Source: Apostichopus japonicus
Lineage: Eukaryota; Echinodermata; Holothuroidea; Aspidochirotida; Stichopodidae
Assembly (NCBI RefSeq): GCF_037975245.1
Contig: NC_092561.1
Location: forward strand, 5,260,001-5,324,000
DNA length: 64,000 nt
Direction: 5' to 3'
The notes under the pieces are model-generated. The model was not told the origin of the DNA. It saw nothing but the letters and a program-made list of their open reading frames with translations, and did no database searches. How positions within the stretch are numbered: the stretch's first letter is position 1; each line of letters begins with the position of its first letter. Positions 1 to 11,515 of this stretch are shown in pieces. The position numbers and the translations under genes are program-made.

Positions 1-111
1 CAAATTTCCAACATTTATTATAAAGAATCAACTTCAAGCCTTCAACCAATTGGAATATATCTCTTTAAATTCCTACAAGGATCAATATGAAATCATTCTG
101 ACTTTACTTAC

Positions 112-239
112 CCTCTTCCCATTGTATGATATCTTGTATTCATCAATGATTCCATTAGGGAGCGCTGGAGTTCTAAAAGCTACTCTCACAGTGGTTATGT
201 TTTCACTCCTGAGCACCAAGTCTTGAGGTGCTGATGGCA
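112..239 (-). CDS. FN3 half-domain exon (strands A-C)
   Basis: The 128-nt exon starts in phase 1 after an acceptor reading TTTAG and ends at a codon boundary before donor GTAAGT. The 42 residues run from PSAPQDLVLRS to YKISYNGKR and show the FN3 pattern of an early P-x-P, an alternating hydrophobic strand B and the NGIIDEYKISYNG turn into strand C. The usual strand-B Trp is Phe here (VAFRTP). The second half of the domain must be on a phase-0 exon off the left edge. It is the only certain exon of the array with a phase-0 exit, so at least one domain of this gene is split over two exons. It is the most C-terminal exon visible. Confidence 0.85.
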
Positions 240-1565
240 CTAAACGGACATAAAAAAAATTTAAAAAGGGTTTAAATGAGATACAGCTTCATGAATGATG
301 ATCAGAGTCGTGTTAACAAATCATAAACAGTTAACAACAAGACAATAATCTGAGTTTCGTTATTAAATACAGATCACACAAAAATCAACACAAACAAAGT
401 AACTTAATGATAAATAAGGTTCAAATGATGCAGTGTGCTAGGTACATCTATTACAGGGATATTTGTCCTGAACTGGGACGGGATAATCCCCTCCTGCCCC
501 CCCCCCACCTCCACAAAAAGAGGGGTGCTCTTAGACTACCTTTATCCTTTTTTCTCAAAGATAATACCTCTGATATAAAAATGAAAGTTACCTTCAATAT
601 TGTTTAATGTTCAAATGTTTTGTTATTGGAAGACAGGAAATCAATTAGCTTTAATGCAAAAAGCAGAGCAAGGACTAAGCACAAACAAAAATTAAAATTT
701 TTGACAGTTAACGTAATTATTGGAAAAGGAAGACATTAAGAAATTTATAGTGCAGGCTCTGCTGATTATTAGGCAACAGGAAATCTGGATGATTTGTTCA
801 TTCACTTTCACATCAAGCCTTGGTTCACTTCTTGAGGAGCAGCTCAATATTTATAGGACTTCTGTTTGGGTCGTCACTCTGACAACCAGGCCAGAACAGA
901 ACCAAAGCCCAGTTTCCAAAATGAAAACCAGATATTTATCAACATCTCTGTGCAACAGCACTACACAGAGCAGGTTCCACTTGATCTGGAAAATCTGGAG
1001 AACCATCAACCCTTAATGGTTGGTTGTATAAACAGAGGTCAACCCCCTCACCAAGCCTTCACCACTATTTTTTATTAATAAAGTGTTGAAGAAGAGTAGG
1101 CCACTGTACTTCCATTGACCTCGTACAAAATAAAAACCGACTTAAGTTTGAGGTTTTAGAGAATGGTAAATTTACGGTTATCAATGGATCTAACTGTAAC
1201 TAATTTGAGTACATATTGGCATAGTTTAGTTTCAGTAACAGACGCAGTGATATTATATTAACCAACCAGGTACAAAAGAAGTCTTTCAGCAGTCTTGTAA
1301 TAGATATATTGAAATTGGTACAAAGTTTTACAAACTCATAAAACAAACGGAAGCTGGATAAAGACAGCCTGCCGTACAATTTCTTTTGCAAGCGTTTCAT
1401 CAATGACCATTGGAGCCTTAGTAGACAAATTTTACACTTTTCTATTATTTCTCAAAAACGATCAAGAATTCGTCCCATCCAAAACCTTTCTTCGACCCAA
1501 ACATTGGGTTGTGACCCATAGGTTGCACACCGCCTGTGTAAAGTACAGCTCCAAATGATACTTAC
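240..1565 (-). other. Intron, no gene content recognised
   Basis: AT-rich intron between the half-domain exon and the next FN3 exon. It contains a C-run near 495-509. Short open frames on either strand have no recognisable pattern. Confidence 0.6.
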
Positions 1566-1835
1566 TATCTGGTAAAGTTTGAATGTTCAGTTCTAATATA
1601 TCCTCACATTCTTCTGCAACACTTTTTGAACAGATCGTCACGTTATAGTTACGGAAAGCTATAAGCTCATCAAATTCCACCTCAAGTGTTTTCACTAGTT
1701 CGCTAGAATTGTTTCCTGTGATGGTATCTGTGATGTTAGTCTGGTAAGCTGTTACAGTTCCCCGTGGTTTTTCCCATGTTACGGTGATACTATTCTGGCG
1801 TATAGTGGAATTCGCTGATGTGACACTTGCAGGCC
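1566..1835 (-). CDS. FN3 domain exon (complete domain)
   Basis: A 270-nt exon, phase 1 to phase 1, with acceptor CTTAG and donor GTAAGT. It encodes one FN3 domain of about 90 residues, from GPASVTSANST through the strand-B Trp motif SITVTWEKPRG, strand C (TAYQTNITD) and strand F (YNVTICSK) to LPD. Two cysteines lie late in the domain (VTICSKSVAEECEDI), a different placement from the neighbouring domains. Several N-glycosylation sequons (NST, NIT, NNSS, NVT) fit an extracellular location. The open frame runs on into both introns, but the splice signals and domain edges agree on these limits. Confidence 0.9.
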
Positions 1836-2573
1836 CTAAGCACCCCAAAAGATAAAAATCAAATCCATCCAATAAATTCATGGTTTTTAGCTTAACATTT
1901 GCTTATGACAAAGGGAAATTAATATTGAACTGAATCTTAATCAAAACTGAAACTGAGAGACAAAATCAGAAGACTATATTATTAAAATGGAGATCTGAAG
2001 CCTGTGAGATCTTGGGGAGCAAAAATGTAAAATAATAAATGAAAGTAATAATTGAAGTCAAAATTAACACACATACTTTAGGCAGTGATCTCTAATCTAA
2101 GTGGCAGTGCTATCAGGGAAAATAATCCTTTTCATGTAGTCAATAGTAACTTTGGCAATTGACTGATTAATCCAATAAAATCCATTCAAAAAATATTGTC
2201 ACAGAGACACTTGATTGTACAGTAGTAATATTTCAGACACATTAAATCTGTCAGTATATTTAAACTTTTCCACCATCACCCTTTTGCGGATGAAGTTATT
2301 AGTGGTAAATACTACATTACTGCCTCACAATCAAGCTATGTTTCAATTCATAGACTATTTTATGCACATAAGTGTTCTTAAACACTACTAAACTGAATGT
2401 TGCTTTGGCTCTAAAAATATTAATTCTCTCTCTCCACCTCTCTTTTCAGCTGGCCATTACGGTGACAGACAAACTTGAAGTCAGACCAAGGAAGACCATC
2501 ACTTTTCATATATGCACATAGACTGACTAATTTAGTCATACCAAAGAGTAACGGTCAAAAGAGCTCAACTTAC
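1836..2573 (-). other. Intron, nothing recognised
   Basis: AT-rich sequence with no open frame of interest. A pyrimidine-rich tract ending in CAG near 2425-2449 is on the plus strand and so is irrelevant to this gene. Confidence 0.6.
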
Positions 2574-2858
2574 TCAGTCGTTGCGAAGCTGTTTCTTCAG
2601 AACTCTGTTCATCTTCACTAACCACATAAATGAGGAAGTTGTACAAGCTTCCAGGCATAAGACTTGTTATGTTGATACTGGTGTCATTCTTCCCTGGCAC
2701 ATATACCTCAGACTCAGGCTCTTCTGCTCTAGTATATTTCACAGTGTAACCACTCCACACGCAGCCTTCATAAGCACAGTTGTCTTTAATCTCCCAAAGC
2801 AAAGTAACACTTACAGAATTATAATACTCCACAGATAGGGTTTTCACAGACTCTGGAA
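2574..2858 (-). CDS. FN3 domain exon with B-C loop cysteine pair
   Basis: A 285-nt phase 1-1 exon, acceptor TTTCAG and donor GTAAGT, encoding one FN3 domain (PESVKTLSVEYY to SQRL). Strand B reads SVTLLWEIKD. The B-C turn, normally proline/glycine-rich, is replaced by a loop with two cysteines, CAYEGCVW, before strand C (SGYTVKYTR). Strands E-F read INITSLMPGSLYNFLIYV, the standard L-x-P-G-x-x-Y signature. The CVW loop is shared with the exons at 4497 and 5864, so these three are a sub-series, probably from local duplication. The two cysteines probably form a disulfide (inference). Confidence 0.92.
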
Positions 2859-4496
2859 CTGAAACATGAATATTAAAAAATTACCTGTTTACTGGAAGGA
2901 TATAAAAATGTGGTATTATAGAACTTTTCAAATTTGCATAATTTATGGTTTTGTGTGAGAAAAAGCCCAAACCAATGACTGCACTAAACAACTTTTAAAA
3001 TTTTAAAGAATGAAGCATCATAATTTTTAACCAAGCATGCATTTTAAAGGTGATCAGCGCGCAGTGAAGTATTAATGTCACACTGGAGACAATGTTTTGG
3101 CAAATTTTGAAACAAGTTGCACGGAAGAAGCTCATGATAAATGACCACAACATTGATGTGCATGACCCTAAATTATGGAACATAATTCCACCATCAAGTG
3201 CAAAACTCACACTGGAAACATGAGGGGAAACATTTAAGTTATGTTGTGTGATTATTAAACATATGTGAGTATTACAAGGCTTGGTTCCATGGGTCAGCGT
3301 TTCTGCAGAGGGCTCTGTCATTGCAGTTATAACATTACCGTAGATACTGCTGTGGAGTCTAATGCGCATGATCTATCCTGTTTAAAAATCTCAAAAGATT
3401 TTATATAGTGCTGTAGCTAATCTCAATTTATGTGCTATTCGTGAAAATAATTTTAAAAGAGAGCTCGTTTTCAATAATCGCTAGGAGAATCACAGTTGTA
3501 ACTCCAGCATATTTCATTTCGGAGGCTTGGATACAATTTTACTGATGTTCAAAAGCTTTAAAATTATAACTTGCAAATGGGTTTGGAGAGATATTAACTC
3601 ACGAAAAAAAAAAAAAACTCTTAAGATATTGCTGATATAGAAGTTACCATTACCTAAAAGAGAAATATAGAGAAGGATATATAATATATAATATTTAATA
3701 TCAGAGGGAAGAGGTATCGATCATAAAGGTTCAATAATACAGATGCACAAAATATGCATCTTTTCATCTTTTTTTCCAGTCCAAACAAGAGAGACAGAAG
3801 GTGACAACAAAAGCAAGATAAGATTACCTTTTAAGTTTTAATTAGATAATTAGGGAAAGCAATCACCAATTATGCTTATAATGCAAAAATCTGCAGTACC
3901 CATCACAGTGACCATTAAGCATGTAATAAAACAATTTAACCAAGTTAATACAGATCTACATGGAGTAACGAACATCCACCATGAAAAATGAATCAGTCAA
4001 TACAAAGTGTAATGAATATCTGTATATCTGAAAATTCAAATATTCAGTATCCATCAGAACTTTATATAACAAATACTTCCCATGAAAAATCTCAATATTC
4101 AAATGAGAATATCCATCAGAAAATAATACAATCAGTATTTACAATGAAAATCTCAATATTCAAATTTGAGCACCATCAGAAAATTGAATATTCAACAAAT
4201 TGAATATTCAACATGGCATGATGAGCTGCAACAAGGTTACAATCTGCATTGTACATTAATGTAGGCAATATTCATGGAAGACAAAAAGAATTGCACTTAA
4301 AATATTAACTTTCACTACATAATATTACAACCCCAGTCTCAGTAGCATAACTGACTCAAGCACTATTTATTTAATTTTTACTTTTTCTTTAACTATTATC
4401 ACTATATTATATATGTTTTGGGGAAAAAGTTAAGGAGAAAATGACCTAACAACATCAATGAAAGCTAAGAATAATTTTAGTGAAAGTCAATTTTAC
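2859..4496 (-). other. Intron, AT-rich
   Basis: Contains an A-run at 3605-3618 and a degenerate repeat (see 3988-4215). No coding signal was recognised; the 124-residue open frame at 2995-3369 has no domain-like pattern. Confidence 0.6.
3988..4215. repeat. Degenerate tandem repeat (CAATATTCAAAT type)
   Basis: Repeats of the type ATCCATCAGAA with TCTCAATATTCAAAT and GAATATTCAAC recur three or more times with drift. It keeps a plus-strand frame open by chance and is not a gene. Confidence 0.6.
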
Positions 4497-4781
4497 GTAG
4501 TCCTTGCACGATGGTTCTTTCTGTACTTTTTTGATTCCCACTTTGCACAATTACAGAGATTTCGTACTTATTTCCAGGTATTTTAGGATAAATATTGGTC
4601 TCCTTGACTTCTTCAACCGTTGTTTCATTGTTGTCATTAATATTTATCAGCCCAACGTATCTAACCAAGTAGCTGTCCCAAACACATTCGCCTCTCATAC
4701 ATATATCATTGTCTATCCATGACACCATCATGCTAGTTACTGTTGGATTCGTTGCATAAACACTCTCCACTGCCTCTGGTT
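4497..4781 (-). CDS. FN3 domain exon with B-C loop cysteine pair
   Basis: A 285-nt phase 1-1 exon with acceptor ATCGCAG and the weaker donor GTAAAA. One FN3 domain runs from PEAVESVYATNP to VQGLR. Strand B is MMVSWIDND, the B-C loop carries CMRGECVW, and strand C is DSYLVRYVG. Strands E-F contain IPGNKYEISVIV. Its length is identical to the exon at 2574-2858 and it has the same cysteine loop, so the two are probably sister domains. Sequons NNET and a long acidic segment (TTVEEVKETN) lie in the C'-E region. The donor departs from GTAAGT at its end, so alternative use cannot be excluded. Confidence 0.9.
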
Positions 4782-5863
4782 CTGCGATATCAAACAACAA
4801 ACACAGAAATTGTCAGCATTGTTTGTGGTATTTTAGGGAAAAAAGACGCCCACTTTGTACATGACCAAGTCAAAGACAATCTTTGTTCTCATGTCACTGT
4901 TGCAAAAATGTTCTAAACATAAATCATATGTAAATCATTAACAAACTTCCACGAATAGTTCAAAGGAAAAGATATGTCTGGCATGTATATGTAGAAGTTA
5001 ATCTTAGTATCTTGTTGAAAGTTTAATTCAATTATTGCATGCCAGTTTCCAGATGCCTACACATCTCGGAACGAATGTTGACTTGAAGCAAGCAGGAGTG
5101 ATGTGAGGTCATACAGTAGGTGAACCTAGATTTGCATAATTATTCCATGTTTCACTGCACTGCTTCAGATTTACATTCCTGCATGATTTTAACTTTCAGT
5201 TTATACTACAGTGTGGTTTAAAGCTTATGCAATCTCAACATGAGGGCAGACATACTCTGATCCTGCTACTTTTTGAGTGGCAAAATGGATCCTGAGTGTT
5301 GAAGATAAACGATATACATACATATTTCTGTAGTTGTCCATCTATTATAACACAAAACTAGACATACTCTGATCCTGCAACTATTTGAGTGGCAAAATGA
5401 ATCCTGGGTGTGGAAGATTAAGCAATACATATTTCTGTAGTTGTCCTTATGTTACAACAATAAACTTTATGTTCTGGCAAATAACATATTAACTTTGAAT
5501 GTAAGTATGGAATGAAATTTCATCAGAGAGCGTAGATGTTTACAGGCTAAAGACAAGTAAATTGTTTCTGTTTTATACATAAAATCTTCATCCAATAAAT
5601 ACATGCAGTTAAATGTTGGAATGGGAGTAAAGACAAGGACAAATATAGAGTTGGATAGGTGGACACGCCCGGCCGTAGAATGGGGTGTCACGGGTGGGTA
5701 CTACATAACTATTCCTTGGGGGCCGTCCCACAAAGAATTACGTTCGATCTGAAGTTTCATTCAAAGTACATCAGCACATAGTTCATAAGTAAACAGTAAA
5801 TCAAACTTAAGATCCAGTGTTACTCTTTGCGGAACGGGCCCCTGCTGCAGAAAATAAACTCAC
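4782..5863 (-). other. Intron containing a 112-bp direct duplication
   Basis: No coding signal except short chance frames. A direct repeat is annotated separately at 5249-5450. Confidence 0.6.
5249..5450. repeat. Direct tandem duplication, period 112 bp
   Basis: GACATACTCTGATCCTGC begins at 5249 and again at 5361. Both units continue with TTTGAGTGGCAAAATG, ATCCTG and CATATTTCTGTAGTTGTCC. The second copy is slightly shorter. Confidence 0.85.
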
Positions 5864-6130
5864 TTGTTCTTTGTCCTACAGTCGTTGGTGCGCTGCTCTT
5901 CTGAAAACTAATCACTATTATCGTGAAGTCGTAAGTCTCACCAGGAATTAGAGATGTGATGGTTGTAGAGCGACTATTATTGGAAATACTTGAGGGCATA
6001 CTTCCATTATAATCGACACTGAATGACGTCCAAACGCAGTTACTCTCACAAATCGGTTTCATGGTCCACATTAGTTCTACCATGCTAGTGGTCACTTTAC
6101 CCACAGTTAGTTCTGCAACAGACTCTGGTA
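5864..6130 (-). CDS. FN3 domain exon with B-C loop cysteine pair
   Basis: A 267-nt phase 1-1 exon, acceptor TTTTAG and donor GTGAGT, encoding one FN3 domain from PESVAELTVGK to VGQRT. Strand B is MVELMWTMKP, the loop is CESNCVW (one residue shorter than in the exons at 4497 and 2574), and strand C is TSFSVDYNG. Strands E-F read ITSLIPGETYDFTIIV. The start PESV is shared with the exon at 2574. It is the first of three consecutive CVW-type domains in the direction of translation, so the change of disulfide type falls between this exon and the one at 9269. Confidence 0.92.
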
Positions 6131-7254
6131 CTAAAAGATATCAGCAGAAACATTACAATCCTTCATTACCAGCATGTAATGTTGAATGCAGTGACGAAAA
6201 ATTGTCTGAGAAGAAAGAATTGCTTGACAAAGGGAATTTGACATGACAGAGCATTATGAAGCAACGTTGCACTTGTGATTGACTGAACGTTACTTTCAAA
6301 ATAATCTTTAGGCACATTATGACTTTGACACTTACCGAAAGAAAGCAAACATGAAAATAATAATAACAAATAATAATAATAGTAATATATAATGCGTGCA
6401 TATTCCCCCCGATGAGTAATTGTTAATAAGAAACTGAATTTGTTGATAATGTGATGAAATAATGAAAGCAACTTGTCAGAAATATGAATAAAACACAAGA
6501 CGAGGAAATTCTTATTCAGGAAATATTTATATATAGTAATATAATGAAATACATAATACACTGATATGAAAAGCTGCAAAACTGCAAGAAATGAAGAAAA
6601 CTGGTGAAGACAGAAAATGAACACAAAATATGATGGCTTTGACAACATCAAAGTGCTTGTCCCTTAAATACAACACAGCAGATATCCAACAACCACATTG
6701 CCGGACTTAAACCTGTGGAGGAAAGCTGACACCGGGGGAAAAATAAGTACATGGAAAACAAGAATAAGCATGGTTTTACCCACATCTGCTGTAGGTGAAA
6801 CAAGTAAAACGAAAAGTTCAATCGGAAGGAAAACTTTGCTGCATTTCAGCTAGCTAAAATATTGCACGTAGCATGAATATAAACATGTGATACCAACAGC
6901 CAGCAGACTTTTTGACTCCTTGCCACATTTCCTATGATATGATTTTAAAATACAAACTGTGCACAGAAGGTTCTTGTACCTAAAGGTGGAGGGAAGGGTA
7001 TTGCCAGGAACTGTCAGCAACACATTGTTAACAAATACCACAAATTTCATTCACTTCTGCCAAAAACCAAATAAGCGATTAATCCCCCATATTTTGAGTA
7101 AATCGTTTTTACAAGCCAAGGCACCAATACACACACACACTTAACATCACATGAATCAATATACTAGAAGTAAACAAAATATAGATCTCTGTCACTATTG
7201 TTAATCCTCCTGCATGTCTCATTTAATCATTCTCTACTAAGATTTGGTGACCGC

Positions 7255-7640
7255 ATAATTGACCTACGTCCACCATGCTGGGCATCAGCCGCAGAGCTTA
7301 CCTAGCCTTAGTCAAGCAATTGTTGGAAGCTCCTGTCGTGACAGTATTTGACCTACTACTGCCTTCCCCATTCTGATTCTTTCCTCTGAGGGAAGCTCTA
7401 TCCCATTCTGAAAATCAAGCACCGCTCCCAGAAACCAAATGGTTTGTGCCAGCTAGGGCAAGGTTCAACTTAACGCCATGTACTATACCCTGTAGGACTT
7501 CAAGGGTTTTGTTCATGTTGTTCCTCGTAGTCTCTTCTGATTGTTGTTCTATCAGTCAACCCCTTTTTCTGAGACCTCCGCATAATGACGCCACTACCTC
7601 CGCCACTCTGGTGAACCCTCAGGTCGGAAGGTTAGATATT
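7255..7640 (-). pseudogene. Degraded reverse-transcriptase fragment, DIRS/Ngaro-like
   Basis: On the minus strand a broken frame reads WFLGAVLDFQNGIELPSE followed by ERIRMGKAVVGQILSRQ (about 7325-7450). This resembles the RT-to-RNase H connection of tyrosine-recombinase retrotransposons, where F-L-G-x-x-x-D and L-P-x-E-x-x are usual. Upstream, in other frames, are fragments like TTIRRDYEEQHEQ and VLQGIVHGVKLNLALAGT, as expected for the preceding RT strands. Downstream the frame is broken by stops, with LRLGKLCG where the family has R-L-L-G-x-M. At least two frameshifts and several stops make it dead. The family call is by pattern only; another RT class is possible. Confidence 0.45.
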
Positions 7641-8447
7641 GTTGATGTTTCTCCTGCATCAGTATGAGCAAGTAGGCGTCTTTTAGATGCTTGCCAACCA
7701 CATGCTCTTTCAAAGTAACCCCATGATAAGCGGTAGAGTTTTTATATGGTAACATTTTGGTTTCAAATCATTTTTGTTGAGGGATTTCACATCTGGAAAA
7801 AGAAAGAATGAGGACCGGAAGAGCGATCTCGCCTCTCCCGAAATCGCTACAATTACTTGTTGTACCAACAAAACCAAAATTTCCCCTTCTAAAGATCACC
7901 CTTGAACGGCATCCTTGGGTGTTGGCGTACTCTTTCCCTGCCTCTGACAGGAGGACCGGATGCAAACTTTGTTCTGTATCCTTCCGATGCTGCCATTTTT
8001 TCTCCCTCTCTTCTCTCTTCTTCTTGGGAGACTTACGTGTTGTTAAGCAAGTATAGACTTTTCAGAACACTTCCCTTCACATTGTAAATATTTATGAGCA
8101 AAGACAAAGATACAAACAAAGACCCACTGATCTGTGTCAAAATTTGCTTACTGATGGGCTCAACAATCCAGGACATCTCCTTTGTCAGCCCCGGTCTCAA
8201 CTGGTTATGGCTCCCCTTCTTTGGCCGGTGTGGAGACAGACAGTCTGTCACCCTTTCCTCCTCTTGCTCTGCATAAGATCGGTTTCAGGAGGCCTGTCAA
8301 CTGTGTGCCAGCCACGCTGGCTCCTCATTATGTCTCCATCGAGGGAACCGTTATCTGCTCTTTGCTCTCTGATACCCATCGTCTGAGGATTCGGACAATT
8401 AACCTCTCGTCAGACATCTCTCTCCCAGCAACCAACCGGTTGTATCC

Positions 8448-8664
8448 GACTCTCTATGTCCTTCTGGGACCGGTTCTAGCTCTCTATTCAACCCTAGGGA
8501 CCCTAACTCTCTCTGCAACCCTGTGGACGGTAAGTCTCCCTGCTACCCTGTGAACGCTAACTCTCTCAGGGACCATGTGGACATTAACTCTCTCTGTGTC
8601 CTTTTGGACGCTAACTTTCTCTGCCACCCTATGGATGCTAACTCTCTCTCTTTCCTGCGACCCT
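8448..8664. repeat. 27-bp minisatellite, about 8 copies
   Basis: Units begin CTAACTCTCTCTGC and end in CCCTGTGGACG. Unit starts at 8503, 8530, 8557, 8584, 8611 and 8638 are exactly 27 bp apart, with more degenerate units before. The period is a multiple of three, giving nine-residue peptide repeats on both strands. Confidence 0.85.
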
Positions 8665-8709
8665 ATGGTGGCTACATCTCTCTGAGACACAGTTTTCTCT
8701 ACGGCCGCT

Positions 8710-8779
8710 CCACGACCTGCTCGGTCTTTCTCTCTCTACTCCTGCCACGACCTGCTCGGTCTTTCTCTCTCTACTCCTG
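8710..8779. repeat. 35-bp perfect tandem duplication
   Basis: CCACGACCTGCTCGGTC followed by TTTCTCTCTCTACTCCTG occurs at 8710-8744 and 8745-8779 without a difference. Confidence 0.95.
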
Positions 8780-9268
8780 ATGCACTGGACTTTCTTTTGG
8801 ACAAACTGGCCTTCCACAATGGAGCCTTGTCCTTACTCTTGCCTTTCCCTTTGGCCGTTATCACACTTGATGTCGCTGGGGCCCCAGGAGGTGTTCTTCT
8901 TTTTTGATTCTCCTTCCCCACTACTCTCCACTCTTTTCGATTCAATCCTTGGTGGAATATATGCTTGTTGAAGTTGGAACACAAGGAACCTTGGAATCAT
9001 TTTAGCATATTTGCAGGGAGGTGCTATATGGATGACCTTTGACCTCAACAGGTATTAAAACAAGGTCCATTGAGGGAGAGGTTTGCCTGGTAAACATACG
9101 ACACAAGTTTGGTAACATTTGGAATATATGTAAAAAAAACCTGTTATGGCAAAAAGGATATTAGGAACAAGAAAGAATGAGAAAGTTAAGACAATATTTA
9201 AAATTTAAATGATTCTGAAGGAAGAAATGACACAACATTATCTGAATTCAATCAGGAGGGATACTTAC

Positions 9269-9544
9269 CAGCACGGAGTTCCTTTGATGAAGATGCAGTT
9301 TTATCCGTTGGTCTCTGAGATGTTACTGTAATTGTGAACAAATCTCCCGGCCTGGTCACATTACACACACCACTGTAGTCTACAGACATGTCAACAGGGA
9401 CTACTGTATCATCTATTGCTTCAGCGTATTCACTAGGTGTACATGCTACTGTCCATTCGTCAACTATTCCGTCTGGTTTCTCCCAATTGGCTTCCACAGT
9501 AGTTACTGTAGGTTCACCTTCAGTGAGAATTACTTCTGATGGTA
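9269..9544 (-). CDS. FN3 domain exon (C/E-strand cysteine type)
   Basis: A 276-nt phase 1-1 exon, acceptor TTTATAG and donor GTAAGT. One FN3 domain runs from PSEVILTEGEPTVTT through strand B (VEANWEKPDGIVDEW), strand C with a cysteine (TVACTPSE), a second cysteine before strand F (SGVCNVTRPGDLFTITVTS) and out at KELRA. The cysteine pair in strand C and just before the PGD-x-x-T turn is the same arrangement as in the domains of exons 10042 and 12432, so this is the last domain of that series. The following three domains use a different cysteine placement. Confidence 0.9.
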
Positions 9545-10041
9545 CTATAAAAAATAAAAAAAAGTTAAAAATTTTTTAAAAATCAATCATTCAATAGAAA
9601 CAACAAAATTGCAAAATTTCCAAAATTGCCAATAATACAAAAATATAGATTAATAATAGCAAGTAATAGCTGTCTTTGATAATGTGAACAATGACACACT
9701 AAAATGATTACATGTGCCAATACAAAAAGAAACAAAAGACTAACAATAGAAAATATCAATAACAAATGTAGAAATATAAAACTTTAAAAAAGTCTATTAA
9801 AGAAGAACATGACAGCAGAAAAAATTAAAAGAAAAAGTAACATAATCAAATACCTTAACATATGGCTATGAATATTCCACTCCATGAGATCACACAAATA
9901 ATCTGGCGCTGAAAGATATCTAGAGAGAATTGTTTACTGTTTACCACGGCAGCCCAAAATGTGTGGGTTCTGTACTCATACTAGGCCTATATGGAAACCT
10001 ATATTAAGAATACATTGTACATACGTCCAGATGAATCTTAC
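9545..10041 (-). other. Intron; its 3' half starts duplicated block A
   Basis: A-rich near 9550-9840. From about 9716 to the next exon it matches 15231-15542 closely (see the tandem duplication). Confidence 0.7.
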
Positions 10042-10380
10042 TTGCTATAACTGATTGGCTAGATCGACTGCTATTTTTATCATTGCTCACTGAAGTGACA
10101 TAGATCGTGTAGCTGTCTCCTGGAGTTGTTACATTACAGGTTGCTATTAGCTCTCCTTCAATGGCTGTTATAGTATCTTTCTCTGGTGTTCCTTCATCGC
10201 AGTCCACCAGATAGTAATCCACAACCCCACCGGGATGAGGCCATCTTACAGACACACTGTCAACAGTTGAACTATCTTCCACTAGTTGTGGTGCATTTGG
10301 CTGTGCTGTGATATTGATGGAGACGCTTTCACCAGCAACACCTTCACTGATCGAAGTGACAGTTATGGTGTAGTCATCAC
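10042..10380 (-). CDS. FN3 exon: end of one domain plus one full domain (copy A)
   Basis: A 339-nt phase 1-1 exon with acceptor CCACACAG and donor GTAAGA. The first 28 or so residues (GDDYTITVTSISEG to ITAQP) are strands F-G of the domain begun in the exon at 12432-13688; the join re-forms the TPGDDYT turn. A complete FN3 domain follows, from NAPQLVEDSSTVDS through VSVRWPHPGGVVDYYLVDC and the second cysteine of the pair (ATCNVTTPGDSYTIYVTS) to SQSVIA. So one intron here lies inside an FN3 domain at the F-strand turn, not between domains. The tandem partner is exon 15543-15881. Confidence 0.9.
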
Positions 10381-10630
10381 CTGTGTGGAAGAAGATAGTG
10401 AGATCATTGTTACTGAATACTGTGCAAACACTGCTAATAAGATACACACCATTTACTGTAACTGTGAGGATCACGTTTTAAGTAGATCTGCTCACGTGAC
10501 AACATTTTTACATGGTTCCATGACTGATCCATTGAAAAGTACTGCTCTGCACAGAAATACTTATCAAGCTACTTCTTCTTGCTTCCAAACCTACTGTTCT
10601 GTATGGCAAGCCGTTTTAGCATTTACCTTG

Positions 10631-10690
10631 TTATTCTACTTAAGTAGAATTAATTCTACTTAAGTAGAATTTATTCTACTTAAGTAGAAT
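10631..10690. repeat. Three copies of a 20-bp palindromic unit
   Basis: Units of 20 bp, each containing the perfect palindrome ATTCTACTTAAGTAGAAT, start at 10631, 10651 and 10671. The block is flanked by CATTTACC on the left and GGTAAATG on the right, an inverted pair, so it may itself be a small insertion. Confidence 0.9.
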
Positions 10691-10976
10691 GAGGTGGTAA
10701 ATGTTAAAGCAGCATTTTGCGTCCTTTTCTATGATTTTTCTCAACCTCACTGACTCCACTATACCATAACGACATACATAACTAGCTTATCTATTTATAT
10801 TTTACTTCAAATGGTGGCATAAAAGTCGAAAAAATTGCAACTTTCAACTTTGTTGTTCTCCAAGATATTTTCCGTTGGGAACCCATAGTATGAATATTTA
10901 AACACTACGAACGTCATTGACAGATACGTAATATAACACCACGCTTGATTTGTGTACAGTCTATATGGCAGTTGTA

Positions 10977-11003
10977 CCAGGGTGTTGCATAACAACTCCC
11001 TGG
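10977..11003. repeat. Hairpin with AACTCCCTGG arms
   Basis: CCAGGGTGTT and AACAACTCCCTGG form a near-perfect inverted repeat. A further CCAGGGAGTTGT follows at 11009. The same arms appear at 55855 and, modified, at 39437. Confidence 0.75.
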
Positions 11004-11059
11004 TTGTACCAGGGAGTTGTCTTGAATCTATTTTTAGCAATGGCTCATAACTAAACCTG

Positions 11060-11515
11060 CATCTCTGATTGGTTGAATTCAAACTAGTGGGTTTGGGAAC
11101 TGAATGCGATTAATTTTGTACGTGGAATACTCGCCAATTAACGTTTTTGGCAGGGAAAAACTTGGCTAATATCTTAATTTGCTGTTTTGTGATTTGATGT
11201 ATGTAAAAAACTCGATGGACATGTCAAAAAAGTAGAAAACGGCGACCAAACGCAAAATGCTCATGAATAAACATATTATTCACTGATTGGTGGAATTCAA
11301 ACTAGTGGAGTTGGAGATATGAAAAGTTTGTCGAGGACACTTTTGCTCGTTATCGACATAAATCGTTAATTACTCGCTAATTAACGCTCTTGGCAGGGTG
11401 AAACTTGGATGGTATCTTAGTTTGCTGTTTTATGATTGATACATCTAAAAAAATCGATGCACATGTTAAAAAGGTGGAAAAAAACGACCCAACGCAAAAT
11501 GCTGCTTTAAAACGG
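11060..11515. repeat. Internal duplication inside the TA-flanked element
   Basis: Two diverged copies share CTGATTGG, GAATTCAAACTAGTGG, AATTAACG, TTGGCAGGG and ACGCAAAATGCT in the same order (about 11060-11265 and 11282-11515). Confidence 0.75.

Larger units (their letters stand above)
8280..9050 (-). pseudogene. Possible retroelement ORF1 remnant (basic, low complexity)
   Basis: Minus-strand open stretches (8736-8984, 8484-8690) encode a Lys/Arg/Ser-rich segment (GKGKSKDKAPLWKASLSKRK) and then nine-residue repeats of the form ERVSVHRVA. They lie upstream, in the same orientation, of the RT-like fragment at 7255-7640, as ORF1 of a retroelement would. No diagnostic motif is visible, so this is mainly positional inference. 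Confidence 0.25.
6131..9268 (-). other. Large intron with retroelement debris
   Basis: A 3.1-kb intron. It holds an AT/AAT-rich tract near 6355-6395, a short CA run at 7130-7140 and, from about 7255 to 9050, sequence of different (less AT-rich, CT-rich) composition that looks like a degraded minus-strand retroelement (entries below). I see no additional FN3 exon. Confidence 0.6.

Noticed and set aside
6166-6651. 161-codon minus-strand frame rich in F, Y, I and L
   Set aside because: AT-rich low-complexity intron sequence (AATAATAAT); no domain pattern or splice logic.
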